Notes: generated from the sequence alone by a model not told the origin. DNA of 64,000 nt from Talinum fruticosum (GCA_021018815.1 JAITYX010000007.1:5829001-5893000); one strand, 5' to 3'. Shown: positions 22,800 to 35,079, counted from the stretch's first letter. Numbers and translations: made by a program.

Positions 22800-23990
22800 A
22801 TGCAAAGTATTAGTCACATTTTTCTTTAAAGGAAACACATGCTCAAAGAATACAGCATCTCTAGATTCGAAATGGTAAGATCGGGTAATGACATGAATCT
22901 ATATGCAGCACTATTTTGAGCATAACCAATAAACACGAGAATCAAAGGTCTTAGAACCAATATTGGGTCTTTTGAAGTCGAGTAAAGGAACCTTAGCCAA
23001 GCATCCCCATACTTTAAGAGTACTCAAATTTGGAGCATACCCTTTCCACAGTTCATATGGGGTTTGGTCTAACTTTTACGAGGAACTCTGTTTAGAATAT
23101 AACAAGCAGTTAGAACAGACTTCCCCCACATGTTATCCGAAAGGCCCGAACTTAATAGCATAGCATTCATCATTTCCTTAAGAGTTCTGTTCTTCCTTTC
23201 AGCTATCCCATTCTGTTGGGGAGAATAGGGGCACTATCCTCATGGATTATTCCATTTGATGCACAAAAAGCAGCAAGGGCATTGGTTCCATATTCACCAC
23301 CTCTATCGGATCTAAGCCTCTTGATCTTTCTATCTAGTTGGTTTTCTACTTCGCTTTATATCTCAAGAACATTTCTTCAGACCTCATCTTTGGATTTAAG
23401 GAGGTATACTCTAGTGAATCTAGAGTAGTCATCTACAAAGGTAATATAGTATCTTTTCCCACCTTTGCTAACCGTGTTCTTGAAGTCTGCTAGGTCTGAA
23501 TGAATTAACTCTAGTAGTTCGGTTTGTCTACTAGTTACGAGGCTTAAACGGTTTCTTGGCATATTTTGCTTCTACACAAACAGGACATTTCGATATGTTT
23601 TCAATATTAACGAGATGGAATTAAATGCATATTACGAAGTCTTTTAATGAAGCAAAATTAACATGTCCAAGTCTACCATGCCATAAATCAACAGACTCAA
23701 GCAATATAAGCGGAACTAGAAGCATTTCCATTAATTTTAGAGGCAACATTTAGAACAAATAAACCCCTTTTGACCCCCATTCGGATATCCCTTTCCAACA
23801 AAGTCTCCATTCCGAGAGATGATAGCCACCCCTCCATCTAAAACAACTTTAATGCCAGACAAGATTAAGAAGACCACCGGAAACTAAGTTTCTACGGAGG
23901 GAAGGGACATACGAGCACATTAGTTAAACATAATTTTTTGCCGAAGTGAAATTGAGAAGAACTTTCCCTTTACCCAACACTCCAGCAGTT
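22800..23990 (-). pseudogene. Copia integrase, broken
   Basis: Clear block at 23562-23377: ELLELIHSDLADF (first catalytic Asp), KRYYITFVDDYSRFT and VYLLKSKDEV. Lower down, minus words for NGVAERKNRTL and VPRKSLD-like sequence occur at 23215-23065. The zinc-binding HHCC region is degraded near 23640-23700. The frame changes several times between blocks. Confidence 0.85.
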
Positions 23991-24000
23991 GTTGAATTTC

Positions 24001-25112
24001 CTATGTAGACATGTTCTCCGTCGACAACATCTTCAAATTCGTGCATCGGTTCCTTGTTGGCGCAAAAGTGCCTTGAAGCTCCGTAATCCGGGATCCACTC
24101 GGTTGGTTACGCCACCGAGTTCGCCTCCACGGTGATCGCACGGATAATCTCGTCGTCTTCCGCAAGGTTAACTTGTGCGTACCTTGGCCTCGTGGGTTTT
24201 GCAGCTCCTTGTGCACCAGATTTTTGATTTGGTCCTTTGCGGAAATTGCACTCTGGTAGGCTTTGTGGCCTGGTTTTCCGAGACATAGCACGTTACCTTC
24301 TGTTTTTGAATTTTGTTGCTTGACTTGTTCATCCGGTTCTCGCTGTTTGGGATTGTTCTGTTTTGATTGAACTTCCCTTTGCCTTTGAACTCTGTCTTTA
24401 TTTGTTTGCACGTGAAGATTCAACCAAATTAGCTTTAGAAGAATTCAAAGAAAGAGAGTCCATCTTATCTTTCGGACGATTAGCCTCTTCCGTTCTCATG
24501 TGACTAATCGGCTCCTGCAGGGTGAGGTCCTTTTTCTTGTGCTTAAGTTGATTTCCGTAGTCACTCCAGGATGGTGGGAATTTTTCAATGAGTACGTTGG
24601 CTTGAAGGATATCACACATCTTCATGCCTTCGTTGACAACTTCAGCACACGAGTTCTCGTAGACATGGACTTGCTCCATGATTGGCTTGTCATCCGTAAT
24701 CTGGAATTTGAGCCATTCGCCAACCACGTACTTCTTTTTGCCAGCATCATCCGCACCATATTTAATTTGCAGCTTTTCCCATATAACCTTAGCGATTTAT
24801 AATCAATAAATAAATCAAATAATGGGCTAGTCATATGGTGCGACGAGATAGCCTCGGACGGTTTTGTTGTCTTTCTCCAATTTCTTCTTAGCAGCATCGG
24901 CAGTAGCAGAGGAGGTGCTCTTCTCTTTATCTTTGTCCGTTGCGGTAGAGGTTTCGAGACTTGTCATCGGCAATGTTTGTGGACGTAACGTAATCCACAT
25001 CCAATTGTTCGAATAGAATCGGCAGCTTACGGGACCATCGCTTGTAGTTGGTTCCATCAAGGGGTTCAATTTTTGAAAGGTCGGGAAGAGCTTTGTGGAA
25101 GTTTACGACCAT
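24001..25112 (-). pseudogene. Copia gag and protease start, broken
   Basis: Gag starts MVVNFHKALPDLSKIEPLDG at 25112, only about 35 bp after the LTR, so the usual PBS/leader seems deleted. NYKRWSRKLPILFEQLDVDYV is the typical N-terminal gag block. The zinc knuckle near 24280 is worn (LGKPGHKAYQ without two Cys). The protease block (about 24115-24075) reads EWIPDYGASRHFC: the active-site DSG is DYG, a loss of the conserved Ser. Confidence 0.85.
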
Positions 25113-25147
25113 CGGTGAGTAGAAATGAATAGATTTTTGCTTTCGAT

Positions 25148-25812
25148 TGTTGGAATTAAAGACGTTACCAATGGCTAGAATAGAAGAGGAGAATGTCTGT
25201 GTCGTGGTATGACCACCGACCTGAAAGCAAAACGGCCCGACTACGGTGCAATCGTGACAGTCGGTTGCTCCCCAAGGTTTCCACAGCGAGCTTTACTTCC
25301 GTGCACTCGAAAGCAAAGAAAAATGGAGTATGCGAAACTATGCCCGAGAGAAGAGGAAGCAGTAGAGAGGAGAGGAAGAGAATTGAGTGTGTATAAATGA
25401 GGAGAGGAAGCTCGGTATTTATAGTGAAAAGCATATGACTATTGGAGCAAAAGCGATGGAGAAAATCAAGGAGGAAGTGGAGGATATTTCTCCACTTATC
25501 TCTCCATAACCGAGGATTTTATGCCACTAAAATCTCCGACTAACGATAACGCAAGAATCGGTCAACGAAAGTCAAATAAGATTTCTCCAAAAAGAATATG
25601 TATGTTAGGCCCACAGCCCGCGCCCGACCCGGCCCGGGCGGGCGGGCGGCGCGCGCGCGCGTGTGTTTGGTCCATACGCTCCTCAACCCCAAGCCATAAT
25701 AATAATATTCAAATAGTAGCAAGAGAGGAGATATAAAAACCCAAGAGAAGCTCTAGCAAAACTTCAATGTGGGACTTTTAGAAGAACAAGAAAAGCATGC
25801 CAATTTCCAACA
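25148..25812 (-). repeat. 5' LTR of the copia element
   Basis: TGTTGG...CCAACA boundaries; pairs with 19785-20468. TATA-like TATAAATACCG near 25415. The GC-rich block at 25612-25660 is shorter than in the partner by a few repeats of CCCGG. The CCCTC target duplication follows at 25813. Confidence 0.93.
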
Positions 25813-26126
25813 CCCTCAACTTCACATATAGAGTAAGACGATAAAACGAAATCGTCATTACCTCCCACATCCGCCGCATAGCATGACAGCGGTGAAGCAT
25901 GGACAAAATTTGCAACTTGTGATTCCTCTTCAGTGACTTGGTCCCCCTAAGAAACCTGACCTTCTGTCACTGGAGTTACTGTCCATTAAAAACATTCGAG
26001 GTTCTCACGAGCTACTACTGCGGTGATATTGTCAAATACCCCACCCGATCGGAATCGACCACTCTGACTACTTGTTCTAGTAATATCTAATTGAATCTTC
26101 CACGACTGCCCTGTTTTCTTCGCCAT
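25813..26126 (-). pseudogene. DUF4283-like ORF, N-terminal half
   Basis: ATG at 26126 (minus) opens MAKKTGQSWKIQLDITRTSS, then SGGVFDNITAVVAREN before a stop. Past that and one further stop, the frame continues in register with CYAADVGGNDDFV and SSYSICEVEG up to the insertion site. It continues in frame at 19784. Together this is about 185 codons of a DUF4283-type protein N-terminus. The MAKK... start may be the true initiator. Two in-frame stops show decay before or after the copia insertion. Confidence 0.6.
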
Positions 26127-27070
26127 AGCAACTTAGAGAGAGAGGCTTATAATCTAACAATGAAAATGCTATGTTGAAAAAAATTTAGAGATTTCTTTTT
26201 GGCTCAAAAATTTGAAAGATGATAAGTATACCGGTTAAAAACGTGCTACTCAACACACAATAAAAACATTAAAATGTGCAACTTTAATTCTACCAGAGGT
26301 ATATACATGCACATATTATTCCTTCTGACTTTTAAGAAGCTAAAATAATACTATAAGAAAATAACAAATTTCAAATTTGACCATAAGATATTTCTAATTA
26401 ACTTGATAAATCAAGTCGATCAGAGTTTTTGACATTTGAATATTTATTATATTTCGTTGATTTTAATATTTACGGTAAATATAACATAATTTCTTTTGAA
26501 TTGAATTGAATGAAGCCTCTAATTTTTAAAATAAACGGTCTCATCCCTCCCCCACTATGATTACCTCACTAACTATGAATTTTTTAATAAATCCTTTTCA
26601 CCAATACGACAATTCCCCTACACTTTGAACACTACCTTTTGTCTCATTTATATGATGTCAATCAACTAGATTTTTATTTTATTTTGTGAGGTTGTGCTAG
26701 AAGAATTGCCACATGATTATTTGATTTAACTATTAATTAAATATAACATAAATTTTTAAAATTACCAGTAATATATTAAATTACTAATTTATGATCATGC
26801 CCATGCAATTTAAATTAATGTTAATAGGTCATCTAATTTCTTTATGACTGGATCCCACTCTCATCTCTGTCAGTTGAATGCCAGCTAGGTCAATATAAGC
26901 TGAACTGGAGACCGAGTTAAGGACTATGGCACAAGGGAACAGCATAATAATGACACGATACAAAAAAGGCAAGAATATTTGATTAATTTAGGTGTTCCTT
27001 TTTTAATTTTCTTTCCCAACTTAGTAGAACTTTGTCTTCTTTTGATAAATGGACAAATATATTAATGTGT
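26127..27070. other. AT-rich intergenic DNA
   Basis: No frame or repeat recognised. Strongly AT-rich, with no TIR or LTR ends visible. Confidence 0.5.
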
Positions 27071-27785
27071 TTTTCAGACTTGGCAAAACTTACCGGAACC
27101 AAACGGATCGAGCCAAATGACCAAAATCCAACCCAAATCGACATTCAAAATAGCTCAACTCATTTTGACTCGAAATCCAAAATGACGCGATCCGAAACAC
27201 AACCAACCTGAAATATAATTGATTTGATCCGAATCGGACCCAAATAAAATCGACCTAAATTTGAATTTGACCCGAAATGGACTTTTGTACTTGTAGTGGT
27301 ACAATTTTGGCTGTCTCCTCAAATCTTATTAAAGCGGATCCATACCAAGGGATGGTAGTGGACTTGGTACTATTGTGTTGGTTTAGTGGCCTATTTTTAC
27401 ATGTTCTCATAATCATCTGTTGTGTTTTCAGATTTTGAGCATGTGTAGATTGGGTGGAGTTGGTGCCGTGGTGGCACTTGCGAACATGATTTTTGGCACG
27501 ACACTAAGCACCTTTGAAAATAAAAAATTAACCTGAACTCGACACGAATAAGATCGACCCGAAGTTGACCTGAACCGAACTCGAACTCGACCCCAACGAG
27601 ATGAAACCAAAGTTAACCCGATCCAAAATTAACCCGAACCAAACCCAAACCCATCCCGAATGAGATCGACCCAAAGCGGACCCAAATTGCAGTTGACCCG
27701 AACCAAAACCGAATTTGATCCGAAAGAGATCGACCGAAGTTGACCCGAACCGAATGACCCGATTGTCAAATCTATATATATATAT
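27071..27785 (-). repeat. Left arm of a large fold-back with CCGAACC-type repeats
   Basis: Runs of GACCCGAACCGAA, GATCGACCCGAAGTTGACC and similar degenerate words fill 27500-27770. The mid-arm word TGGACTTTTGTACTTGTAGTGGTACAATTTTG (27283-27313) recurs inverted at 28903-28935. The inner end (GAATGACCCGATTGTC) also matches 28700-28715 inverted. Confidence 0.8.
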
Positions 27786-28689
27786 GAAGAATGACCCGAA
27801 GTTGAAAATTGATTGTTACGCTTCTAAATGTTCCTCTTCCACTTAGTTGTTTCATAATCCTTGTTAAACTTGTATAGTTTTTTTATAGAGAAAATCAACC
27901 TGTTATCATAATTCAAATTTGAAGAATGGATGTGTTTTTATTGATTTTTATTGTAGTTAATCAATAACTTGATTCCAGAAAACCAAAAAGTTTAAAACTA
28001 AATTGATGAATTCACTCTAAAAGTGAAAGATAAATATCATCCATTAAAAAAAAGGTACAGAGATATAATTGAAAATAGAGTGGGTGACAGTTTATTTGGG
28101 AAAAACACTAAGAAAAGCATAAACTAAGAAAAAATCAAAGGGACTTATTACCATTGAGAAAAAAATGCCATTGACAGCCCCTAAAAATCTATAAAAGACA
28201 TTAGGATTTTCTCGAGGAAATGGAAGGAGGAAGAGAGTGTTTTCGGGATTTTTATTGAATCTAGGCTTAAATAGTAGTACTCAGCGACATGGATAGGTTG
28301 GCTATTTATCGCATAAAACACTTTTTCAATATGTATTGCTATAAATATATCTTAGTCTAAAATTAAGAAAGCATGATTTTCTGATCCTCTTGATAAAAAG
28401 AAAACTAAATCCTACAACTAACTATAACTTATGTTTTCTTTGCATAATTTCCCTAACAAAATGATAAGTAAATTTTTCAACCAGTAAATAGAGGTCAGTG
28501 AATATTATAATAGAAAGAGAGAAAACATTTTTCTAAACAGATTTTCCTATTTTTAAATTATGACAAATCATGTGCAAAATACTTTCCACCATAATCTTTG
28601 CGGCTGAATTTTAACCTCCTTTCTAAAGAGAGAAAATGACATATCTTTTTTCCATATATAGTTAGAACTATGTAATTATACTTTGGTTG
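27786..28689. other. Loop region of the fold-back
   Basis: AT-rich DNA with no coding signal between the two inverted arms. Confidence 0.6.
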
Positions 28690-29180
28690 TGACTATATCC
28701 GGCAATTGGGTTATTCGGTTTGGGTTCGGTTCGGGTTACTTCGGTTCGAGTTAACTTCGGGTTGATCTTGTTCGGGTCCGGTTCAGTTTCGGGTTCGGGT
28801 CAACTTCGGTTTGGTTCAACTTGGGTCGATCTCGTTCGGGTTCGATTCGGGTTAATTTCGGATCGGATCGTAATCGGGTCACTTTTTGGGTCAAAATCGA
28901 TTCAAAATTGTACCACTATAGGCACAAAAGTCCATCCTAAAAAAAAGTGGGTTGGGTCACTTTTATTTGGGTTAAATCGATTCAGTCCGATTCGGTTTGG
29001 ACCATTTTGGGTTCGGTTCGGTTTCGGTTCGGGTCATTTCGGTTCGGGTCGGAATCGGGTTCATTAGATTTCGGGTCGGTTCGGGTCGAGTCGGTTCCTT
29101 TCGGTTTTGGGCCAAAATCGATTCAACTGTTCGGATGTCGGGTCGGTTTTTGGGTTTCGGGTCGTTCACGTTTTCTTTAT
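28690..29180 (+). repeat. Right arm of the fold-back with GGTTCGGGT-type repeats
   Basis: Degenerate GGGTTCGGTTCGGGT repeats with the same internal order as the left arm, reversed. The apparent Gly/Ser/Val-Arg-rich frames (28720-29206) are translations of the minisatellite and not genes. Confidence 0.8.
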
Positions 29181-30766
29181 TAGAGGTTACCATTAGTGTT
29201 ACTTAAATAGCTAGATGTATTTCACAATGTTTATTCAAAAGTCTAACATTTCCAAGTATTTTATCGATTATCGAAAAAAATAATGCCTAACAAAGTATGA
29301 GTATTGCTTGATAACGAGATTCTTAACTGTTGGCATTATTGGATTGTCACAATGACCTCAAATCAAGCTCATAAGTAAATATTACAAATATTCATTATGA
29401 AAATCAAATATTCATCAATTTTGTTTTGATAAAAAAATCATCAATTTGCAATATTAAAACAACCAAATTAATTTTTTTACTAACTTAGTTAGTTACAAGC
29501 ATTGGAAGGGCAAATAAGACAATTAAAAATATATAATAATTACCAAAGAAAAAATATTCATTGCTAAGCCTTACACATATAAGTTCATTTTTTTGAGAAT
29601 AATGAATTTCATTGGTTGAAGGTCATACGACATCTATAATAAAAATTCAAACTCAAATAAATTTATAACTAAAATAACAAAATAAATCTTTCGATTGAAA
29701 GCACTAATTAAACTCTTCGAAAGCTCATCTTCCACATGGATCGTTATTTCATCATACAACCTCTAATGAAGAAATTCACAAATCTCGTACGATCTTACGT
29801 TGAACATATTTATTTGTTACGATGAGTCCGAGTTGGAATAATTGATGCTCGTTGTAGACCAATCGACAATCAATTAACAATTTAATTACATACAATCATA
29901 ATATTATGAAAAGATACGATAGAATCACTTTAAAAGCGAAATACAATATCACTCATTCAAAATGGGTATGGAGAGATTCTTACAAATGGAGATGGAATAA
30001 TTATTTATAGAAAAATACTTGGATAAAATATAAAAGAAAGATAGATTAGAGCTTACCATTGACAAAAAATCAATAACTACAAATTTATATTCATTAAATA
30101 TAAAATAACACCAATATATTTTTGGAATTATAATTATAACACTATTTAAGATGGGCAAAACAAACATTGAACGACAAAATACCAAAAGTTTCTAAAATAT
30201 TTATCAATATATGCCTACTAAAGTGGGCATAGTTCAACACTAATTATATGAAAGAATTTTTAACTTTGAGGACCGACAAAAATGAAAATGTCCCGCTTAC
30301 ATGAAAAGCTCATAAAACAAATTAAACTGAGATTTTTCATGGAATAGGAAGGTTAAACTCTCTTACATGAAAAGCATGAATACGATAAAGCCATAATGCT
30401 AAAATTAGTGGCCATTAAAGAAGACTGGAGTCAATTGATAGATTTATGTGGGTCAAGCTAGCTAGGAAAAGATGACAACTTAGCGGAATCATGAAGTTTC
30501 CCCTTCAAATCCATCCTACATATCGCTAGCATTTCAAACCAATTAACAAGATAAGAGTTTGGCAAGTGCTATCAAATCTCAGCTGGCATCATTCAGTGTA
30601 CTCTACCCCACTGATCTCTATGAAATTTCGACCTATTATTGGGTAAAGTCTACCAAATAGAAAATAAAATAAACTAATGAAAAGCCCTAAACCCCCGATG
30701 TAGATGAAAATGATGAATGAAAACCATCAAGAAAATATCTTGCACAGGGGATCGAATGTCTCATAT

Positions 30767-30792
30767 AAGACATATCATATATGATATGTCTT
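30767..30792. repeat. Perfect 26-bp palindrome
   Basis: AAGACATATCATA followed directly by its exact complement; no spacer. Could extrude as a cruciform. No neighbouring gene. Confidence 0.9.
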
Positions 30793-31356
30793 AATTTTAA
30801 TTAATATTCTGTAATAATTGGGGTGATTAATAATTTATTTAAGGGTGATTGTATTTTATAAAATAAGATGACTATAGTCAAAATTTACTTAATAAATTAT
30901 TATTCGATCCTAAATGAAAATATAACTATAAATGATATATTAATTTTCTCAACATCTTTATAAAATGTTGTTTATCTCAAGTGTTTCCCGATTGGTAAGT
31001 AATAGTTATTCAATATTGACAAATGATGATAAAAAAAATGACAAATGATCTGCACAATTGGGTATTATTAGGCTTTTTTTTTTTGGACGAATATGTTTAA
31101 GCTAGACCGTTTCATAGATGTGCTTATGAATTGATTAATTAAAAACAAAAATTTGGTCTGTATTAATTAGCACCTATAGTATTTTCCATTAATATGTATT
31201 CCTGATGAAGCAATGATTCGATTCATGTAGAATAACTATTTTAAGACTTTGATAAAAAAAATAAATATAAAATTCCAACACAATTAGGTCACCATGTACC
31301 ATATACCTTCAAATTTATCAATAAACAGTGAATTAATGATTTGATATTTAATTATT

Positions 31357-31468
31357 TAAAATTTAATTTAAGGTGCACATTACAAAAACTGAATATCGTT
31401 AGCACTTTATAATTAACTGTATCATGAAAGATGTATATTCTTAAAGCACACCTTAAATTAAATTTAAA
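31357..31468. repeat. Inverted repeat, ~20-bp arms, 73-bp loop
   Basis: TTTAAAATTTAATTTAAGGTG at the left pairs with CACCTTAAATTAAATTTAAA at 31449-31468 with one extra A. Possibly a worn MITE. Confidence 0.7.
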
Positions 31469-32529
31469 TCTCTTTTTTTTAATATTGTGCCCAAAAATAA
31501 TTCTAATTTCAACTTATTCAAGACAAGAACAATAAGATAGTGGTGTTACACTCTCACACTATCTTTATCTTTAAATTTGTTGTGAAGATTAGTTTCTTCC
31601 CAGAAAATTGTGGTTAGACTAAAGCAATTCTTGAAAAGAAAGTAAAAAAAATTGTGGTTAGGTCTAAAATTAAAGGTTGGCGCGACAGAAATGTAACCTG
31701 ATTAAGACCTCAATGAATTGTTCATATATGTCACGTTATGCATGTTCTGGAGTAACCATCTAAAGTAGAATAATGCTTTGATTTAACTTGATATTTGAGC
31801 AACCCTGTTACTCGTATATCTTTCGCATCCTCTAAATATAGGCTTCTTGACTTGAATAAATGCACTTTTTCTTATTGACTTAACTCGTAAATTTATGTGA
31901 AACTTTTTAAAGAAATCTAGGTTCAAATTCCATCTAAATCGGTCAATTTTCATATTGATTCATCATGATATCAAAAAACTCTTAATTTTTTTCTTTTTAA
32001 AAAATTTGGATGAACTACAGGATCAGTATAATAAAATCACAATATAAAGAAAACTGGAATTTAGGCCCAAAATTATATGATAGATTTTCGAAGATTATAG
32101 TAGTATTAGGAAAGCAATTATTTCTAAATTGTTGGTTGGAATAGAAGTAGTGAGTTGGAGGCTTTTTTCTTATAAGTAATTTGTCATGCCACAATATATA
32201 AGGATAGGAGGATATACATCCTACCTAAAAAACAACAATAATGAGCAACTAATAAAACAAATTAACGAGCCTAATACAACTTTAACTTTAACATAAACAC
32301 CACTGTGAAGTTCAAAATACCAAGCTAGCATGACTCCACATAAATCTCTCATTAGTCTAGTTCAACAAGCAACCTTAACTTTGTATAGCAACCTTGAACT
32401 TTGTATTCTAAATAAACTCCTACTAAAATAATATACAACACTGGTTCAAATTTTTCAAGAATAGCAAGTAGTAAAGACGATATCATGGTTGAAGAGCCTC
32501 TCAACTTCTTAACCTCTAGAGCAATTCCA

Positions 32530-32872
32530 TGAATTTTCTTTTTCAGTCTTACATTGATTTGGCCCAATTTGTAAAGTTTTTCTATCATTTTAAAATATGT
32601 CCTCCCAATTAGTATTTTCTTTCAAACCTAAGACTCTTACCAACCATTGATCATCAAGTTTTAAATCAAAGTATATACTATATTTGTTTATATAAATCTA
32701 TGAAGCTTTTTCTTAATTCTTGCATTGATTTGGCCCATTTTGCAGAGGCTTTCCATTATTTTAAAATACATCATCCCAATTAGCATTTTGTTTCAAACCT
32801 AAGTCTCTTACCAACCACTAATCATCAAGTTCTAAATCAAAGTATATACTACATTTGTTTATATAATGTCTC
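32530..32872. repeat. Tandem duplication, ~171-bp unit
   Basis: GATTTGGCCCA at 32556 recurs at 32727; CCCAATTAG, TTTCAAACCTAAG, CTTACCAACCA and AAATCAAAGTATATACTA recur in the same order with constant offset. About 87 percent identical by eye. Confidence 0.9.
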
Positions 32873-33490
32873 CATACTCCTTTATTCAACCATTTACAAA
32901 AAAGCTTTCTATTGAAGGGAAATGCTTCCTTTGAGAAGAGCACTTTCTCTACTTTTGATTTCGGTTCCCCTTAATCGTGAGTGGCTTGTCTTAAATCTTT
33001 TGGGTGCCTTCAAAAAAATTATGGCAATTGATGCATTTAAATGGTTGACCATTACACTTGAAACGGAATTAGACTAAAACTACATTTAGATAGCGAGTCC
33101 TCATTAAATGTAGCATGAGCCACATTGGAAGTATGGCTCGGATATTCTTTACCCCTAAAAATCATCTTCATCTTTTAAGCTAGACCCAACAAAGTCACAA
33201 TCCAAATCTTCAAGTTCTCTTGAATGGCTAAAGAAAGGTTCAGTGTCAAGACTAGAGCACACAATTTCACTACTCGCATTAGATATATTCCTACATCAAT
33301 TGTGTTATTGGATAAGATCCTTTAAAAATGTTAGAAAAACTAGACCATATTCACTAGCTTTAGTAATTGGAACGGAGATGGCTCAATGGCTGCCTTTAAA
33401 CACAATTCAACCCGTAAAAACCAACCTTTAGAATTTTTGCGGTAATCTAATTTCAATAAAATCCTTATAAATACAAGGAAAATAAGCAGA

Positions 33491-33865
33491 TGTTGATGAT
33501 CCCAAATTCTCTTGGATGTGGCTAAGGAACGTGATCCTCTTGACCAATATGGACTCTTGAGTATAATGAGAGTTGTGTGAAACCGAATATTTGTGTGTTA
33601 TATTCCGCGCATTCTAAACCCCTAGTAGGGGAAAAGTGTTGAGATGGAAGATAAATTTACGAGTGTGGGGGTAACTCCAATACTAGCTAGATAAAAAAGT
33701 AAGAGGTGTAAGTATTGTGAGTGTACTCTATTGTAATCTACCTTTCTACTATAATAAATGTGTCAATTGTTGTTGGGTTGTGGATTTTCCTCTTAATGTG
33801 GAGGAGTTTTCCACTTAAAATTTCATTGTATTCTTTTATTTGTGTGAGTCAGATTATTCTTAACA
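33491..33865 (+). repeat. Copia LTR, 375 bp
   Basis: Starts TGTTGATGAT and ends TTCTTAACA, with inverted TGTT/AACA ends. It is followed two bases later by a tRNA-Met PBS. A poly(A)-type AATAAATG lies near 33754. The start is inferred from the short inverted ends. Confidence 0.7.
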
Positions 33866-33867
33866 AG

Positions 33868-33880
33868 TGGTATTAGAGCC
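33868..33880 (+). promoter_or_regulatory. Primer binding site (tRNA-Met)
   Basis: TGGTATTAGAGCC, one mismatch from the plant copia PBS TGGTATCAGAGCC, two bases after the LTR end. It fixes the plus orientation. Confidence 0.9.
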
Positions 33881-34686
33881 TCTTGTGATTGTCATTATCG
33901 GGATGAGATATGTGAAAGGCATACATAAGATTAGTTGAGTTTTCCTGGATCATTAATGGATTGAGAAGAGTTATAACTACATGCGAATACTAAAGTTTTT
34001 TTTTCTAATGGAACAGATTAATGGGTTGGTCTTACAAGCGGAATCCATTTCCGGTGAAATATAATTTATACGTAGAAGAAGATTTGTTGGATTTTTGCCT
34101 TTATAAAACAAAGATGTTAAGAGATTAAAAGGCCATCTAAATTTAGCTTATGCCCCATAACAAAATCACCCCTCAATTATTTTATCTTTTTTTATATTAG
34201 GGATACTAAGACCTAACAAATAGGTTGGTAGGTTCTAGTAGAGTTAATTTTGCATCATGATATACTGGGGTTAATCAGATTCAGTTTGGTATGGGTTAAT
34301 TGAATAACAGTGATATTGTTTTTTTTTTTCAAATAATTTTTCACAACTTCTTGTGAGATTTGAGATTTTTCTTTAAAGGGTTTTGTTTTTGCCTTTTATG
34401 TAAGTTATTTCTCTTACCTGTTGTACAAGCTTTATTAGAATAGTTGATTCAATTATACGATTATATTTTTGATACTTTTATCACTTAGCTTCATTGACTT
34501 AGATTTAAAATTATTCAGCAATAAAAGTTCATATAGCTTGATGAAGATGAAGCTTGTTTCAAGTTGGATCATCACATATAAACTTGTTTTATAAGGTTAT
34601 ATTATAACAAATTGATATTCAGTAAAGACAAATTAAAGTCACATGATGCGATTTGTAGTTATATGATGTTGCAAGCATAGATTTGG

Positions 34687-34729
<43 letters not shown>

Positions 34730-35007
34730 ACAATAACTTCTTTGAAATAGAGATCTAATTTGGTATTTAGATTTATTCTTCAAGAATGGTCAATACATAT
34801 ATTATACAACTTTTTATTAATAAAATTTTTTCTTCTATCAAAAAATCAACCTTATTGCATAGAATTCCTATTGTAGGGAACATCAAGAGGCAAAGGCTAA
34901 GGTCCTAAGAACATGGTATATATAGTTTCCAAAATTGATGCTTATTGCACATAAAATTCGACAACTTTACATCAAACAAAAAAACAATTGTGTAGAAATT
35001 CTTATAT
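33881..35007. other. Copia internal stub then AT-rich DNA
   Basis: About 250 bp after the PBS resembles a copia leader, but no gag frame survives and no second LTR is seen. The rest is AT-rich with an (AT)n run. Confidence 0.4.
34689..34726. repeat. (AT)n microsatellite
   Basis: Uninterrupted run of about 19 AT units. Confidence 0.97.
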
Positions 35008-35079
35008 CATTACTACAATAGTGACTTTTAACTACGAGCGTTTTATATTGTTCATAAAGAAAATTGTAGTAAAAAATGA

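Larger units (their letters stand above)
19785..25812 (-). mobile_element. Complete-length Ty1/copia element with 5-bp TSD CCCTC
   Basis: Two LTRs (19785-20468, 25148-25812) flank a decayed gag-pol on the minus strand. CCCTC occurs at 19780-19784 and 25813-25817. A polypurine tract lies next to the 3' LTR. RNase H words ([19 protein letters not shown] and LADP-like block SDPPTKGL) suggest a Tork-like lineage; this is tentative. A normal tRNA-Met PBS is missing: the bases after the 5' LTR read ATCGAAAGC. The LTRs are about 95 percent alike by eye, so the insertion is moderately young, but every domain is frame-broken. Confidence 0.93.
29181..33490. other. AT-rich intergenic DNA with small structures
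   Basis: No gene recognised. It contains a perfect 26-bp palindrome (30767-30792), a 20-bp inverted repeat (31357-31468) and a 171-bp tandem duplication (32530-32872). The frame at 32352-32588 minus (IEKLYKLGQINVRLKKK...) lies in that duplication and has no confident family. Confidence 0.5.

Noticed and set aside
28720..29206. Frames of 69-115 codons rich in Gly, Ser, Val and Arg
   Set aside because: Degenerate translation of the GGTTCGGGT minisatellite.
32352..32588. Possible coiled-coil resistance-gene fragment
   Set aside because: Similarity is only compositional; no NB-ARC or LRR motif nearby.
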